Below are positions 37,630 through 47,700 of a DNA stretch of 64,000 nucleotides, one piece after another. The translations under genes were made by a program, and so were the position numbers. The stretch is from Thiopseudomonas denitrificans (GTDB lineage: Bacteria; Pseudomonadota; Gammaproteobacteria; Pseudomonadales; Pseudomonadaceae), in assembly GCF_002866065.1 (NCBI RefSeq), contig NZ_LNJZ01000008.1, positions 1 to 64,000 of the forward strand, in the 5' to 3' direction. A model generated the notes under the pieces. It worked only from the letters and a program-made list of their open reading frames with translations. It was not told the DNA's origin and did no database searches. The first letter of the stretch is position 1. The number at the start of each line of letters is the position of its first letter.

Positions 37630-38199
37630 GTGGCACCACCCCTGCATACCGTACCGGACTGGCACTCCAACCCGCCCGAATCCCCCCTGCTCAGGGAGTG
37701 GCTGCTGAGCGAGGGCTCGCTGACCTGCCTGCTCAGGCAACTCAGTGATGACCTGTTTGATGTACAACCGGTACAGCAGGGCTGGCAACAGCTGCGCGAA
37801 GACGAGTGCCGCGCCCTTGGCGAGCCATCGGGAACACTGGGCTGGGTACGCGAGGTTTTCCTGTGCGGACAACACCAGCCCTGGGTCTATGCCCGCAGCG
37901 TGGCCAGCCGCAACGCCCTGGACAGCAACGGTTTTGACCTGGCCAGCCTGGGCAGCAGGTCTCTTGGCGAGCTGCTGTTCTCCGACCAGGCTTTTGTGCG
38001 CGGAGCTTTCGAATTATGCAGCCTGCCGGCAAACGCATGGCCGGCGGCACTGCGCACTGACAACAGCGGCCCTGCCCCCCTGTGGGCCCGCCGCTCCTGC
38101 TTTACCCGCAAAGACCTGAAGATCCTGGTTGCCGAAGCCTTTCTGCCGGCCTTCTGGCAACGTCTTGCCCAACCCGCTCCTGCCGGGGTAGCCAACTGA
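37630..38199 (+). CDS. ubiC: Chorismate lyase UbiC
   Basis: A 189-residue enzyme that converts chorismate to 4-hydroxybenzoate and pyruvate, the first committed step of ubiquinone synthesis. Family landmarks: [26 protein letters not shown] with the buried arginine, and [23 protein letters not shown] with the product-site glutamate. The start is GTG at 37630. It ends 1 nt before ubiA, so the two form an operon. Confidence 0.94.
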   Translation: MAPPLHTVPDWHSNPPESPLLREWLLSEGSLTCLLRQLSDDLFDVQPVQQGWQQLREDECRALGEPSGTLGWVREVFLCGQHQPWVYARSVASRNALDSNGFDLASLGSRSLGELLFSDQAFVRGAFELCSLPANAWPAALRTDNSGPAPLWARRSCFTRKDLKILVAEAFLPAFWQRLAQPAPAGVAN

Positions 38200-38200
38200 C

Positions 38201-39091
38201 ATGTACGAGACACTGCTGCGCTCCCTGAACCGGATTCATCCGCGCGCCTTCGACTTCATCCAGCTGATGCGCCTGGATCGCCCGATCGGCATCTACCTGT
38301 TGCTGTGGCCGACACTGGTTGCGCTGTGGATTGCCGGCGAAGGCAGCCCGTCGCTGAAGAACATCATCATCTTTGTTGCCGGCACCATCCTGATGCGTTC
38401 GGCCGGCTGCTGCATCAACGATTTTGCCGATCGCAAGATCGACGGCCATGTCTGGCGTACGAAAAACCGGCCACTGGCCAGCGGACGCGTCAAGCCAAAG
38501 GAGGCGCTGATCTGCTTTGCCCTCCTGATTGCACTGAGTTTTGGCCTGGTACTGCTGACCAACGCCCTGACCATCTACCTGTCGTTCATGGCGGTGGCGC
38601 TGGCCTTCATCTACCCGTTCACCAAACGCTATACCTACTATCCGCAGCTGGCACTGGGAGCGGCCTATTCCTGCGGTTTGCTGCTGGCCTACAGTGCCGA
38701 GACCAACAGTCTGCCTGCCGAAATCTGGCTGCTGTACATCGCCAACCTGCTGTGGACCATTGCCTATGACACCTACTACGCCATGGCCGACCGCGAGGAT
38801 GACCTGAAAATCGGTGTCAAATCAACCGCAATCCTGTTTGGCGATGCCGACCGGGTCATCAACCTCAGCCTACAGCTGGCCTCGCTGTTCTGCCTGTGGC
38901 TGGCCGGCAATCACTTCGAGCTGGGCATGGGCTTCAAACTGGGACTGGCCGGGGCCCTGGCCTGCTACCTGTGGGAATTCCATGTGACCCGCAGTCGCGA
39001 AGCGCTAATCTGCTTCAAGGCATTCCTGCACAACCACTGGGCCGGGCTGATCATCTTTGCCGGCGTAGTGGTGGATTATTTGCTGGTTTGA
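38201..39091 (+). CDS. ubiA: 4-hydroxybenzoate polyprenyltransferase UbiA
   Basis: A 296-residue inner-membrane prenyltransferase with eight or nine helices, attaching the polyprenyl tail to 4-hydroxybenzoate. Both Asp-rich motifs are intact: [22 protein letters not shown] near residues 69-90 and [21 protein letters not shown] near residue 190. Length matches the family. It directly follows ubiC. In P. aeruginosa phoB follows; here a response regulator gene on the opposite strand does. Confidence 0.96.
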   Translation: MYETLLRSLNRIHPRAFDFIQLMRLDRPIGIYLLLWPTLVALWIAGEGSPSLKNIIIFVAGTILMRSAGCCINDFADRKIDGHVWRTKNRPLASGRVKPKEALICFALLIALSFGLVLLTNALTIYLSFMAVALAFIYPFTKRYTYYPQLALGAAYSCGLLLAYSAETNSLPAEIWLLYIANLLWTIAYDTYYAMADREDDLKIGVKSTAILFGDADRVINLSLQLASLFCLWLAGNHFELGMGFKLGLAGALACYLWEFHVTRSREALICFKAFLHNHWAGLIIFAGVVVDYLLV

Positions 39092-39141
39092 CACTCAATT
39101 GCGTGTGCATGACGGCCGCCTGCACGGCATTCGACCCGCAT

Positions 39142-39159
39142 GTGCGAATTCATTTGCAC
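39142..39159. repeat. Single dispersed palindrome
   Basis: GTGCGAATTCATTTGCAC, one base from the fully palindromic form found at 10787 and 61.6 kb. It lies in the short gap between ubiA and the convergent response regulator. Confidence 0.7.
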
Positions 39160-39216
39160 ACGCGCAGCGGATATTCTTGCGCAGATGCGTGCACGCCATG
39201 CAAAACCGGAAAAACG

Positions 39217-40128
39217 CTAGGCACCCGGTGTGAAATGCCTTTGTGTTGTGCCGCGGGCAATCAGGCGTGAAATATAGTCCAGCTTCTGCGGATCACGGTC
39301 GACAAAGCGGCATTGCACCTGTACCCACTGGATCTCTCCGCCGTTTTCAACAGCACTCAGGGCATGCACATAGGCATTTAGGCGGGCCACTTCACTGGTC
39401 TGGTCGCCCTGTTCCAGATCAACCACCACACTGGACAGGATCTGGGGCAAGACCTCGCCACGCTTGACCAGCACCACCATCTCTTTCAGGCTGATCGCCT
39501 TGATGGCGCACGGTAACTCCGCCCCGGGCAGACGCAACACGGCCTGGCCGCGTGACTGCGTGACGGCCGGAGCAGGAGAAGAAGCCGCTTTTCGGGCCGG
39601 CTGGGCAGGTGCGGCAGCCGGTACCGCCACTCTGGGCCGGGGCGCTTCCGCCCTCGCCTTGCCGCCTCCGGTCAGCACGGCCAGCGAGTCGCCGCCAGTG
39701 CCCGTACTCAGGGTGGGAGCTGCCGCATTTTGCAGTGCGGCCAGTCGTCCGCTGCCGGCCAGGGCCTTTTTTACCTTGGTGACCAGCTGTTCACCGGTAA
39801 AGGGCTTGCCGACATAGTCGGATACGCCCGCCTGTATGGCCTGAATGACATTTTCCTTGTCGCCCCGGCTGGTCACCATGATGAATGGCGTGCCGGCATG
39901 CTGTGCCTGTTCCCGGAACCACACCAGCAGTTCCAGCCCGGACATCTCCGGCATCTCCCAGTCACACAGCACCAGGTCGAAAGTCTGGCCCGACAGCAGC
40001 TGCTGCGCCTTGCGGCCATGTGACGCTTCCTCGATACCGATGCCCGGGAAGGTTCCACGCAGACATTTCTTTATCAGATCACGGATAAAAGATGCATCAT
40101 CAACAACCAGCACATTGATTCTGTCCAT
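39217..40128 (-). CDS. Response regulator with C-terminal PilZ-like domain
   Basis: A 303-residue protein. Residues 1-125 form a receiver domain with the acidic pocket (LVVDDASFIRDLI), the phospho-acceptor in FDLVLCDWEMPEMSGLELL and the conserved lysine in VGKPFTGEQLV. An Ala/Pro/Arg-rich linker (about 140-200) leads to a PilZ-like domain (about 200-300). The c-di-GMP signatures are weak: no clear RxxxR, and AISLKE stands where D/NxSxxG is expected. The output may therefore not bind c-di-GMP. The ATG at 40128 (MDRINVLVVDD) follows GGGGGTG; the longer frame to 40242 would overlap secB. No partner kinase is adjacent. Confidence 0.85.
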   Translation of the reverse strand: MDRINVLVVDDASFIRDLIKKCLRGTFPGIGIEEASHGRKAQQLLSGQTFDLVLCDWEMPEMSGLELLVWFREQAQHAGTPFIMVTSRGDKENVIQAIQAGVSDYVGKPFTGEQLVTKVKKALAGSGRLAALQNAAAPTLSTGTGGDSLAVLTGGGKARAEAPRPRVAVPAAAPAQPARKAASSPAPAVTQSRGQAVLRLPGAELPCAIKAISLKEMVVLVKRGEVLPQILSSVVVDLEQGDQTSEVARLNAYVHALSAVENGGEIQWVQVQCRFVDRDPQKLDYISRLIARGTTQRHFTPGA

Positions 40129-40171
40129 TTTCACCCCCTTGATGACTGAAACTGTCCGCGTGGATGCAGGG

Positions 40172-40663
40172 TCATTCCTGTCCGCTATTATCTGTTGCCG
40201 CCGCCTGACGACGTTGCAACTCTTGTGCATAGATGGCATCAAAGTTGACCGGGGCCAGCATCAGTGCCGGGAAGGAGCCCTTCACCACCATGCCGTCCAG
40301 CGTTTCCCGCGCATAAGGGAACAACAGGCTGGGCGCAAACGAACCCAGGGCATGGCCCAGGGAAGCCTCATCCAGACCCTGGATCAGGAAAATGCCGGCC
40401 TGCTCGACTTCGGCGATAAACGCCACTTCGTCCTCGATCCGTGCCGTTACGGTAATGCCCAGGCCCACTTCATAGAAATCGCCTTCAAGGTGGCTATGGC
40501 CGGTGCTCAGCTGCATTTCGATCTTGGGGGCCCATTCCTTGCGGAATACTTCCGGGCTTTTCGGCACCTCGAACGACAGGTCCTTGATGTAAATACGCTG
40601 CAGGGAAAACTGTGAGCCCTGTTCCTGCTCTGCAGCAACGCCGTTCTGATTTTGTTCGCTCAT
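40172..40663 (-). CDS. secB: Protein-export chaperone SecB
   Basis: A 163-residue tetrameric chaperone that keeps precursors unfolded and delivers them to SecA. Landmarks: [22 protein letters not shown] near the N-terminus, [12 protein letters not shown] and [32 protein letters not shown]. The ATG at 40663 follows AAAGGA. It is the last gene of the rhodanese-grxC-secB unit. Confidence 0.96.
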   Translation of the reverse strand: MSEQNQNGVAAEQEQGSQFSLQRIYIKDLSFEVPKSPEVFRKEWAPKIEMQLSTGHSHLEGDFYEVGLGITVTARIEDEVAFIAEVEQAGIFLIQGLDEASLGHALGSFAPSLLFPYARETLDGMVVKGSFPALMLAPVNFDAIYAQELQRRQAAATDNSGQE

Positions 40664-40702
40664 GTTGAATCCTTTTAGAAAGTGATGACTGAGACTGGCC
40701 GG

Positions 40703-40954
40703 TCAGGCCAGCAAAGCGTCCAGCTTGCCTGCCCGCTCAAGGGCGAACAGGTCGTCACAGCCCCCTACGTGCTGCTCACCGATCCAGATTTGCGGTACCG
40801 AAGTGCGGCCCGCCTTTTGCGCCATGGCGGCACGCACATCCGGCTTGCCATCCACGCTGACTTCCTCGTAAACCGCGCCCTTGCTGTCCAACAGCTGCTT
40901 GGCACGAATGCAGTACGGGCACCAGTTGCTGCAATATATGACGATGGTGTTCAT
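40703..40954 (-). CDS. grxC: Glutaredoxin 3
   Basis: An 83-residue glutaredoxin with the dithiol active site CPYC (residues 11-14: SNWCPYCIRAKQLL, with C at 11 and 14), the cis-proline segment TSVPQIWIG and the glutathione-site GGCDDL. It reduces disulfides and glutathione-mixed disulfides with glutathione. It overlaps the rhodanese gene by 4 nt and precedes secB. Confidence 0.95.
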   Translation of the reverse strand: MNTIVIYCSNWCPYCIRAKQLLDSKGAVYEEVSVDGKPDVRAAMAQKAGRTSVPQIWIGEQHVGGCDDLFALERAGKLDALLA

Positions 40955-41367
40955 TTTGCCTTGACCGTTGGTAAATTGTCGCCGCGCCAGCCGTTGATGC
41001 CACCGGACAGGCGTGCCGCAGTAAAACCGGCCTCCCTCAGCTGGGTACAGGCCGGGCCGGCAGTCATGCCCGAATCACAGACCACGACAATGGTCTTGTC
41101 CCGGAACCTGTCCAGCTCGCCGATGCGAGCGGCCAGCTTGTCACGGGGAATGTTGACCGAATCGACAATATGTCCGGCGGAGAAGTCCTTGCCCTGGCGA
41201 ATGTCCAGCACGATCGCCTGATCGGCATTGACCAGGCTGGTCAGCTCGCGCGAACTGAGCGATTTGCCCGAACGGCGTGTCTCATACAGCAGCAGTGCAA
41301 TGGCCAGCACCACAAAGGCGCTGCTCAGCAGATAATGGTTACCAACAAATTCAATCAGCCTATCCAT
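40951..41367 (-). CDS. Rhodanese-like protein, membrane anchored (YibN type)
   Basis: A 138-residue protein with one N-terminal membrane helix (about 12-28) and a cytoplasmic rhodanese domain (about 40-135). The active-site loop is CDSGMTAGP, so the catalytic cysteine is present; [10 protein letters not shown] closes the domain. This is the YibN-like protein that precedes grxC-secB in many gammaproteobacteria. Its sulfur donor is unknown. The ATG at 41367 is preferred; the frame runs to 41532 into the gpmI promoter region. Divergent from gpmI. Confidence 0.9.
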   Translation of the reverse strand: MDRLIEFVGNHYLLSSAFVVLAIALLLYETRRSGKSLSSRELTSLVNADQAIVLDIRQGKDFSAGHIVDSVNIPRDKLAARIGELDRFRDKTIVVVCDSGMTAGPACTQLREAGFTAARLSGGINGWRGDNLPTVKAK

Positions 41368-41584
41368 TCTCGGGACTCGTTTCCGGTGGGTTAAAATCGG
41401 GCGATTATACACGAATTGCCGGCCTCGCGCTCCTGCCTGCGCCACAGCAGGCCTGCAATTTCCCACGCAGCAGCCCACCCGTTGCTTCCGGCGCTTTCCG
41501 CTCGCCATGCAGCCAGTCATGACGAACGCCATGGTTCAGGGTAAAATGCAGCGTTCAGAAAGCATCCACGCGAGAGTGTACGTC

Positions 41585-43120
41585 ATGCCCCAAGCCCCCA
41601 AGCCTGTTGTTCTGGTCATTCTGGATGGATTTGGCCATCGTGAAGACGCCGATAACAACGCCATTTTCCATGCCAATACTCCGGTCTATGACGCTTTGCG
41701 CCAGCAGTACCCGCATGGTCTGATTTCCGGCAGCGGCATGGATGTCGGCCTGCCCGACGGCCAGATGGGTAACTCGGAAGTGGGCCACATGAACCTGGGT
41801 GCCGGCCGCGTGGTGTATCAGGACTTCACCCGCATCACCAAGGCCATCGATGATGGCGAGTTTTTCAGCAATCCGGCGCTGGTTGCAGCGGTGGACAAGG
41901 CCGTCGCCGCCGGCAAGGCCGTGCACCTGATGGGCCTGCTGTCCGACGGTGGCGTCCACAGCCACCAGGACCACATTGCCGCGATGATCAAACTGGCAGC
42001 GCAACGCGGTGCCAAAGAGGTCTACCTGCACGCTTTCCTTGACGGTCGTGACACGCCGCCGCGCAGTGCCCAGGGTTTTATCGAGTTCATCGAGGGTGTC
42101 TTTGCCGAAGCCGGCACCGGCCGCATCGCCTCGCTGATCGGTCGCTACTTTGCCATGGACCGAGACAACCGCTGGGACCGGGTCGAACAGGCGTGGAAGC
42201 TGCTGGTCGATGCACAAGGACTGTTCACTGCCGCCAGCGCCAGCGCAGGACTGGCCGCCGCTTATGCCCGTGACGAGAACGACGAATTCGTCAAGGCAAC
42301 CGTGATCGGCAAGCCCGCACCGATGCAGGACGGCGACGCGCTGATCTTCATGAACTTCCGCGCCGACCGCGCGCGCGAAATCACCCGCCCGTTCATCGAG
42401 CCGGATTTCAGCGAGTTCCAGCGTGACCGTGTACCCGCACTGGCCGGCTATGTAATGCTGACCCAGTACGCCGCCAGCTTTGCCGCGCCCTGCGCCTTCG
42501 CCCCCTTCACACTGGACAACGTACTGGGCGAATACCTGGGCAAGCTGGGCAAGACCCAGCTGCGCATCGCCGAAACCGAGAAATACGCCCACGTCACCTT
42601 CTTCTTCTCCGGTGGCCGCGAAGAACCCTTCCCCGGTGAAACCCGCGTGCTGATTCCTTCACCCAAGGTCGCCACCTACGACCTGCAACCGCAGATGAGC
42701 GCCCCCGAAGTGACCGATCGCATCGTCGAGGCCATCGACCAGCAGGAATTCGACGTCATCATCGTCAACTACGCCAACGGAGACATGGTCGGCCATACCG
42801 GCGTGTTCGAGGCTGCCGTCAAGGCCGTGGAATGCCTGGACGAATGCCTTGACCGCATCACCGGTGCGCTCAAGCGGGTCGGCGGCGAAGCCCTGATCAC
42901 CGCCGACCACGGCAACTGCGAACAGATGACCGACCACTGCACCGGCCAGGCGCACACCGCCCACACCACCGAGCCGGTGCCCTTCATCTATGTCGGCGAG
43001 CGCGCAGCCTGCATCCGCAAGGGCGGCGTCCTCGCTGATGTCGCCCCGACCTTGCTGACCCTGATGGGCATACCGGTACCGGCAGAAATGACCGGTACCA
43101 GCATTGTCGAGTTCAAGTGA
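41585..43120 (+). CDS. gpmI: 2,3-bisphosphoglycerate-independent phosphoglycerate mutase
   Basis: A 511-residue alkaline-phosphatase-superfamily enzyme that interconverts 3- and 2-phosphoglycerate. The metal residue is in [11 protein letters not shown] (D14), the phospho-serine in [17 protein letters not shown] (S64), and the second metal set in [11 protein letters not shown] and [11 protein letters not shown]. Length is normal (about 510). The frame opens at 41507, but the ATG at 41585 ([15 protein letters not shown]) gives the standard start. The stop overlaps the start of the envC-like gene. Confidence 0.97.
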   Translation: MPQAPKPVVLVILDGFGHREDADNNAIFHANTPVYDALRQQYPHGLISGSGMDVGLPDGQMGNSEVGHMNLGAGRVVYQDFTRITKAIDDGEFFSNPALVAAVDKAVAAGKAVHLMGLLSDGGVHSHQDHIAAMIKLAAQRGAKEVYLHAFLDGRDTPPRSAQGFIEFIEGVFAEAGTGRIASLIGRYFAMDRDNRWDRVEQAWKLLVDAQGLFTAASASAGLAAAYARDENDEFVKATVIGKPAPMQDGDALIFMNFRADRAREITRPFIEPDFSEFQRDRVPALAGYVMLTQYAASFAAPCAFAPFTLDNVLGEYLGKLGKTQLRIAETEKYAHVTFFFSGGREEPFPGETRVLIPSPKVATYDLQPQMSAPEVTDRIVEAIDQQEFDVIIVNYANGDMVGHTGVFEAAVKAVECLDECLDRITGALKRVGGEALITADHGNCEQMTDHCTGQAHTAHTTEPVPFIYVGERAACIRKGGVLADVAPTLLTLMGIPVPAEMTGTSIVEFK

Positions 43121-44448
43121 TGCGGTTGCCACACAGAACCGGTGCGACACCTGCGCCACGCCGGAGCAGTCCGCTGCTTCGCCGTGGTGCCGCTCTGTTG
43201 CTCGGTGCATGGCTGGCCGGTAGCAGCCCGTTGCTGCTGGCCGACGAACGCAGCGACGCACAAAAGGATATCCGCAAGGCGCAGCAGGACATCGCAGAAC
43301 TGGAAAAGCTGATCAAGCAGATCCAGTCGGAAAAATCCGCTGCACAAAAGGCGTTGCAGGATACCGAAAAGGACATCGGCAACCTGGAAAAAGATATCCG
43401 CTCCCTGGAGGCGGAGCAAAAAAAAAATGAGCGGGAAATCCGCGAATTCGAACTAGAGAAAGGCAAACTCGAAAGCCGCCGCCAGCAGCAGCAAAAACTG
43501 GTTGCCGTGCAAAGCCGCGCCGCCTACCAGGCCGGCCAGCACGAGCCGCTGCGCCTGTTCTTCAACCAGCAGGAACCGGCACTGATCAGCCATAACCTGA
43601 CCTACTACCAGTACCTGCAGCAGGCCCGCCAGCAACAGATCAGCCAGCTCAAGGCCACGGTACAGCAGCTGACCGAGCTGCAGGCAGCCATCGACCAGAA
43701 CCAGCAGGAGCTGGAGCAGCAAAAGGTGCAACTGCAGCAACAGCAGGCAAAGCTGGCCGATCTGCGCCAGCAGCGTCGCCAGCAGGTGGCCGAGCTAAGC
43801 AAGAAACAACAGGGCAGCCAGCAACAACTGGCCAGCCGTCAGCAAGACCAGAAGAAGTTCAACGAGCTGCTGGCCGCCATCGAGAAAAAGCTGGCCCGCC
43901 AGGCTGAAGAAGAGCGCCTGCGCCGCGAACGGGAGCGCCAGCTGGCCCTGCAGCAGAGCCAGGCCCGCATCCGCCAGCAGCAGTCAGCAGGCACCAGCCC
44001 GGCCAGCGGCCCGCAGGTCAGCAGCCAGTTCAGCCACCCCGGTGGCAACTTCGCCCAGGCCCGCGGCAAGCTGCCCTGGCCAGTTGACGGCCGCCTGCTG
44101 GCCGGCTTCGGCAGTCCACGCAGCGACACCCGCAGCAAGTGGGATGGCGTACTGATCCAGGCCGCCGAAGGCCACCAGGTACGCGCCATCCATCCGGGCC
44201 GGGTGGTGTTTGCCGATTGGCTGCGTGGCTCCGGCCTGCTGGTGATCATTGATCACAACGACGGCTACCTGAGCCTGTACGGCCACAACCAGAGCCTGCT
44301 GGTGAATGCCGGCGACAGCATCAAGGCCGGCCAGCCGGTCGCCACTGTCGGCAATACAGGCGGACAGGCGCAATCGGCGCTATACTTTGCCATCCGCAAG
44401 CAGGGTCAGGCCACCGACCCCGGCCAGTGGTGCCGGCGCCAGGGCTGA
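43120..44448 (+). CDS. envC: EnvC-like murein hydrolase activator (M23/LytM family)
   Basis: A 442-residue periplasmic protein: signal or anchor sequence (about 20-40), a long coiled coil (about 42-250, rich in K, E and Q) and a LytM domain (about 325-440). The domain is degenerate in the metal site: SKWDGVLI replaces the usual HxGxD, and LYFAI replaces the HxH end, although LYGHN remains. This is the EnvC pattern of inactive LytM factors that activate amidases at the septum. ATG at 43120 shares one base with the gpmI stop; GTG at 43117 is an alternative. It is followed by ctpA, as in Pseudomonas. Confidence 0.9.
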   Translation: MRLPHRTGATPAPRRSSPLLRRGAALLLGAWLAGSSPLLLADERSDAQKDIRKAQQDIAELEKLIKQIQSEKSAAQKALQDTEKDIGNLEKDIRSLEAEQKKNEREIREFELEKGKLESRRQQQQKLVAVQSRAAYQAGQHEPLRLFFNQQEPALISHNLTYYQYLQQARQQQISQLKATVQQLTELQAAIDQNQQELEQQKVQLQQQQAKLADLRQQRRQQVAELSKKQQGSQQQLASRQQDQKKFNELLAAIEKKLARQAEEERLRRERERQLALQQSQARIRQQQSAGTSPASGPQVSSQFSHPGGNFAQARGKLPWPVDGRLLAGFGSPRSDTRSKWDGVLIQAAEGHQVRAIHPGRVVFADWLRGSGLLVIIDHNDGYLSLYGHNQSLLVNAGDSIKAGQPVATVGNTGGQAQSALYFAIRKQGQATDPGQWCRRQG

Positions 44449-44542
44449 TGTCCCCGGGCAGGACACACACCGGCCTCCAGACAACACGCAGCTTGCAGCA
44501 CCGAGTTACCCGATCCTTCACGCGAACCAGGAGTTTCACCCC

Positions 44543-45832
44543 ATGCGCCCTGTTTTCCGCCAGCCTGTCCGCCAGGCCGTCAAAATGCTCCCGGCTGTCC
44601 TGTTCAGCAGCCTGCTATGGGCCCAGGACAGCCCGCAACCCGCCGAGGGGGACCTGCCACTCAACGAGCTGCGCACCTTTGTCGAAGTCATGGAGCGCAT
44701 CAAGATGGCTTACGTCGAGCCGATCGACGACAAAACCCTGCTGGAAAACGCCATCAAGGGCATGCTGGCCAACCTGGACCCGCACTCGGCCTACCTCGGC
44801 CCCGAGTCCTACCAGGAGCTACAGGAAAGCACCAGCGGCGAGTTTGGCGGCTTGGGTATCGAGGTCGGCATGGAAGACGACCAGCTCAACGTCATCTCGC
44901 CAATTGACGACACCCCGGCTTTTGCCGCAGGCATCGAGGCCGGTGACCTGATCCTGAAAATCGACGGCCAGCTGACCAAGGGACTGTCACTGATGCAGGC
45001 TGTGGAAAAACTGCGCGGCAAACCAGGCACCAGCGTGACCCTGACCATCGGCCGCGGGCACCAGGCTCCCTTTGACGTCAAACTCAAACGCGCCGTGATC
45101 AAGAATCGCAGCGTGCGCGGCCAGCTGCTGGATGGCGACTACGGACTGGTGCGCATCAGCCAGTTCCAGACCCATACCGGCAAGGAAGTGGGCAAGGCCC
45201 TGCAACAGCTGGAGAAAGACAACGGCAAACCGCTGGCCGGCCTGGTGCTGGACCTGCGCAACAACCCCGGCGGCGTGCTGCAGGCGGCGGCGGAAGTGGC
45301 CGACCACTTCCTCAGTCGGGGCCGGATCGTTTATACCGAAGGCCGCATTCCCAATTCGCACATGAGCTTCGATGCCGGCCCGCAAATCAGCATCGCCAGT
45401 CACATTCCACTGGTGGTACTGATCAACGGGGGCAGTGCCTCGGCATCGGAAATCGTTGCCGGCGCCCTGCAGGACCACAAGCGCGCAGTGATCATGGGCA
45501 CCAACAGTTTTGGCAAGGGCTCGGTACAAACCATTCTGCCACTCAATGACGATCACGGGGTCAAGCTGACCACCGCCCTGTACTTCACCCCGTCGGGACG
45601 TTCCATCCAGGCCCAGGGCATCGAGCCTGATATCCAGGTCGAGCGTGGCAAGCTGAGCACACAAAGCCAGCCCGGCATGATCAAGGAAGCCGACCTGGCC
45701 CGCCATCTGGACAATACCCAGCAACCGGCCAGCCCGGAACGCAAGGCCCGGGCCGAACAGCTACAGAATGACAATCAGCTCGCCCAGGCCCTGAGTCTGC
45801 TCAAGGGCCTGAACGTGCTGGGCAAAAAATAA
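44543..45832 (+). CDS. ctpA: Carboxy-terminal processing protease CtpA (S41)
   Basis: A 429-residue exported serine protease with a signal sequence (about 1-27), an N-terminal helical part (EVMERIKMAYVEPIDDKTLLENAIKGML), a PDZ domain (about 95-180) and the S41 catalytic core. The Ser-Lys dyad is in GGSASASEIVAGAL and NSFGKGSVQT. In P. aeruginosa CtpA degrades peptidoglycan-crosslink hydrolases together with the lipoprotein LbcA. The ATG at 44543 follows CAGGAG; the frame reaches back into envC. It lies 94 nt after envC. Confidence 0.94.
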   Translation: MRPVFRQPVRQAVKMLPAVLFSSLLWAQDSPQPAEGDLPLNELRTFVEVMERIKMAYVEPIDDKTLLENAIKGMLANLDPHSAYLGPESYQELQESTSGEFGGLGIEVGMEDDQLNVISPIDDTPAFAAGIEAGDLILKIDGQLTKGLSLMQAVEKLRGKPGTSVTLTIGRGHQAPFDVKLKRAVIKNRSVRGQLLDGDYGLVRISQFQTHTGKEVGKALQQLEKDNGKPLAGLVLDLRNNPGGVLQAAAEVADHFLSRGRIVYTEGRIPNSHMSFDAGPQISIASHIPLVVLINGGSASASEIVAGALQDHKRAVIMGTNSFGKGSVQTILPLNDDHGVKLTTALYFTPSGRSIQAQGIEPDIQVERGKLSTQSQPGMIKEADLARHLDNTQQPASPERKARAEQLQNDNQLAQALSLLKGLNVLGKK

Positions 45833-45839
45833 TGCATCC

Positions 45840-45873
45840 GGTTCCGGGCTGTTTTTGCACACAGCCCGGAACC
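45840..45873. terminator. Strong hairpin between convergent ctpA and hisF
   Basis: GGTTCCGGGCTGT (45840-45852) and ACAGCCCGGAACC (45861-45873), a perfect 13-bp stem with an 8-nt loop. There is no T-tract on either side, so it is probably but not certainly a two-way terminator. Confidence 0.6.
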
Positions 45874-45895
45874 CGCACACGGATGTCTCCGGATA

Positions 45896-46657
45896 TCAGC
45901 CGGCCACGTTGATGCCGCGCTCGCGCAGGTAGGCCTTGGCATCGGGTACGCTGATCTCGCCAAAGTGGAATACGCTGGCCGCCAGTACGGCCGAGGCCTT
46001 GCCTTCGATGATGCCGTCGGCCAGGTGCTCCAGCGTGCCGACACCGCCGGACGCCGTTACCGGTACATTCACCGCCTCACTGATGGCCCGGGTCACACCC
46101 AGGTCAAAGCCGTTCTTGGTGCCATCGCCGTCCATGCTGGTGACCAGCAACTCGCCGGCACCCAGCTCTTCCATCTTCTGCGCCCAGCCGATGGCCTCGA
46201 TGCCGGTATTGGTCTTGCCGCCGTGGATGAACACCTCCCAGCCGTTCTCCGAGGTTTTTTTCACGTCGATGGCGACAACAATGGTCTTGCTGCCAAACTT
46301 CTCCGCTGCTTCACGCACAAAGTCGGGGTTGCTGACCGCCGCCGAACCAATGGATACCTTGCTGGCACCCGCTTCCAGCAGGCGCTGCACATCCGTCACA
46401 GTGCGCACGCCGCCGCCGACCGTCAGCGGAATACTGATGGCGTCGGCAACCTTCTTCACCAACTCGACGGTGGTGTCGCGGCCTTCGTTGGTGGCACTGA
46501 TATCAAGGAAGGTCAGCTCGTCGGCACCCTGTTCGCTGTAGCGACGGGCGATTTCCACCGGATCACCGGCATCACGGATATCAACGAAGTTGACGCCCTT
46601 GACCACACGGCCGTTTTCAATGTCCAGGCAGGGGATGATGCGTTTGGTGTTGCTCAT
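45896..46657 (-). CDS. hisF: Imidazole glycerol phosphate synthase subunit HisF
   Basis: A 253-residue TIM-barrel cyclase that makes imidazole glycerol phosphate and AICAR from PRFAR using ammonia from the HisH glutaminase. Catalytic aspartates are in [15 protein letters not shown] (D12) and [15 protein letters not shown]; phosphate loops are in TVGGGVRT and TASGGVG. The ATG at 46657 follows GGAGC; the frame is open back to 46780 through repeat sequence. It is separated from hisA by a terminator and a hairpin element, so it likely has its own promoter. No hisH lies in the window. Confidence 0.96.
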   Translation of the reverse strand: MSNTKRIIPCLDIENGRVVKGVNFVDIRDAGDPVEIARRYSEQGADELTFLDISATNEGRDTTVELVKKVADAISIPLTVGGGVRTVTDVQRLLEAGASKVSIGSAAVSNPDFVREAAEKFGSKTIVVAIDVKKTSENGWEVFIHGGKTNTGIEAIGWAQKMEELGAGELLVTSMDGDGTKNGFDLGVTRAISEAVNVPVTASGGVGTLEHLADGIIEGKASAVLAASVFHFGEISVPDAKAYLRERGINVAG

Positions 46658-46714
46658 GGTGTGTTGCTCCATGTGTGGGGTGTAGTTTGGTGTTGCCGAC
46701 ATCTGGGCCTCCAT

Positions 46715-46815
46715 CGCTGGGGCATGGATTACGCAAACACGCCGCAAGTACGTCCCTGTAGGCTCCGCGCCGCCATCCATGGCGGCACAGGGTTTGCTTC
46801 ACCCATGCCCCAGCG
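46715..46815. repeat. Hairpin element A1 between hisF and hisA
   Basis: The arm CGCTGGGGCATGG (46715-46727) pairs perfectly with 46803-46815. Inside are TACGCAAAC (46730-46738) and GTTTGCTTC (46792-46800), then the segment GCCGCAAGTACGTCCCTGTA (from 46741) and an inner hairpin GCCGCCAT/ATGGCGGC (46769-46786). The central segment recurs in A2 at 47729 with three differences over 25 bases, but the arms do not. Confidence 0.8.
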
Positions 46816-46890
46816 CTGCGCAGATTCCGTGCAGGCTGCGAATGATGATTGCGTCGCACACCGGTGTTTGGGGCGGCTGAAATCATCACA

Positions 46891-46917
46891 TAAAAAAGCC
46901 CTCTTTCGAGGGCTTTC
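46891..46917 (-). terminator. Intrinsic terminator directly after hisA
   Basis: On the minus strand AAAGCCCTC, loop GAAA, GAGGGCTTT (plus 46917-46896) is followed by a T-run (A-run 46892-46897 on plus). It begins 3 nt past the hisA stop. Confidence 0.88.
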
Positions 46918-46920
46918 ATT

Positions 46921-47655
46921 TTATTTGAATCCGTCGCACAAGGCTTGTGCTTCTGCCACATCCAGTGTGCCTTCGTAGATGGCACGGCCGGTGATGGCAC
47001 CGATGATGCCCGGCGCTCGTGCATCGAGCAGGGCCTGGATATCCTTGATGGTATGGATGCCGCCGGAGGCGATCACCGGGATACGTGTGGCATTGGCCAG
47101 CGCCGCAGTGGCTTCGACGTTGCAGCCCTGCATCATGCCGTCTTTTGCGATATCGGTGTAAACGATGGCACTGACGCCGTCATTCTCGAAACGCCTGGCC
47201 AAGTCGATGACCTGCAGCTGGCTGACTTCAGCCCAGCCGTCGGTGGCAACGAAACCGTCCTTTGCATCCAGGCCGACAATCACCTTGCCGGGGAATGCCT
47301 TGCAGGCCTCGGTAACGAACTCGGGCTCTTTCACCGCCTTGGTGCCGATGATCACGTAGCTGACGCCGGCACGCACATAGTGCTCGATGGTTTCCAGGGT
47401 GCGGATACCGCCGCCGATCTGGATTGGCAGTTCGGGATATTTTTTCGCGATGGCGGTAACCACTTCACCGTTGACCGGCTCGCCCTCAAAGGCACCGTTC
47501 AGGTCAACCAGATGCAGACGACGGCAGCCGCCTTCCACCCACTTGGCCGCCATGCTGACGGGATCATCGGAGAATACCGTGGAATCATCCATGCGGCCCT
47601 GGCGCAAACGTACACAGGCACCGTCTTTCAAATCAATTGCAGGAATAATCAGCAT
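46921..47655 (-). CDS. hisA: ProFAR isomerase HisA
   Basis: A 244-residue TIM-barrel enzyme that isomerises ProFAR to PRFAR, the step before HisF/HisH. Catalytic aspartates are D8 (IPAIDLKDG) and the one in [12 protein letters not shown]; phosphate sites are in QIGGGIRT and IASGGI. Length is normal. A terminator follows at once. Upstream, where Pseudomonas has hisH, there is only a 184-bp spacer with a hairpin element. Confidence 0.97.
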   Translation of the reverse strand: MLIIPAIDLKDGACVRLRQGRMDDSTVFSDDPVSMAAKWVEGGCRRLHLVDLNGAFEGEPVNGEVVTAIAKKYPELPIQIGGGIRTLETIEHYVRAGVSYVIIGTKAVKEPEFVTEACKAFPGKVIVGLDAKDGFVATDGWAEVSQLQVIDLARRFENDGVSAIVYTDIAKDGMMQGCNVEATAALANATRIPVIASGGIHTIKDIQALLDARAPGIIGAITGRAIYEGTLDVAEAQALCDGFK

Positions 47656-47700
47656 TGTTGTTTCGCTTTGGTTTATTTCGCATCAAAAGCTTGCGTGCTT

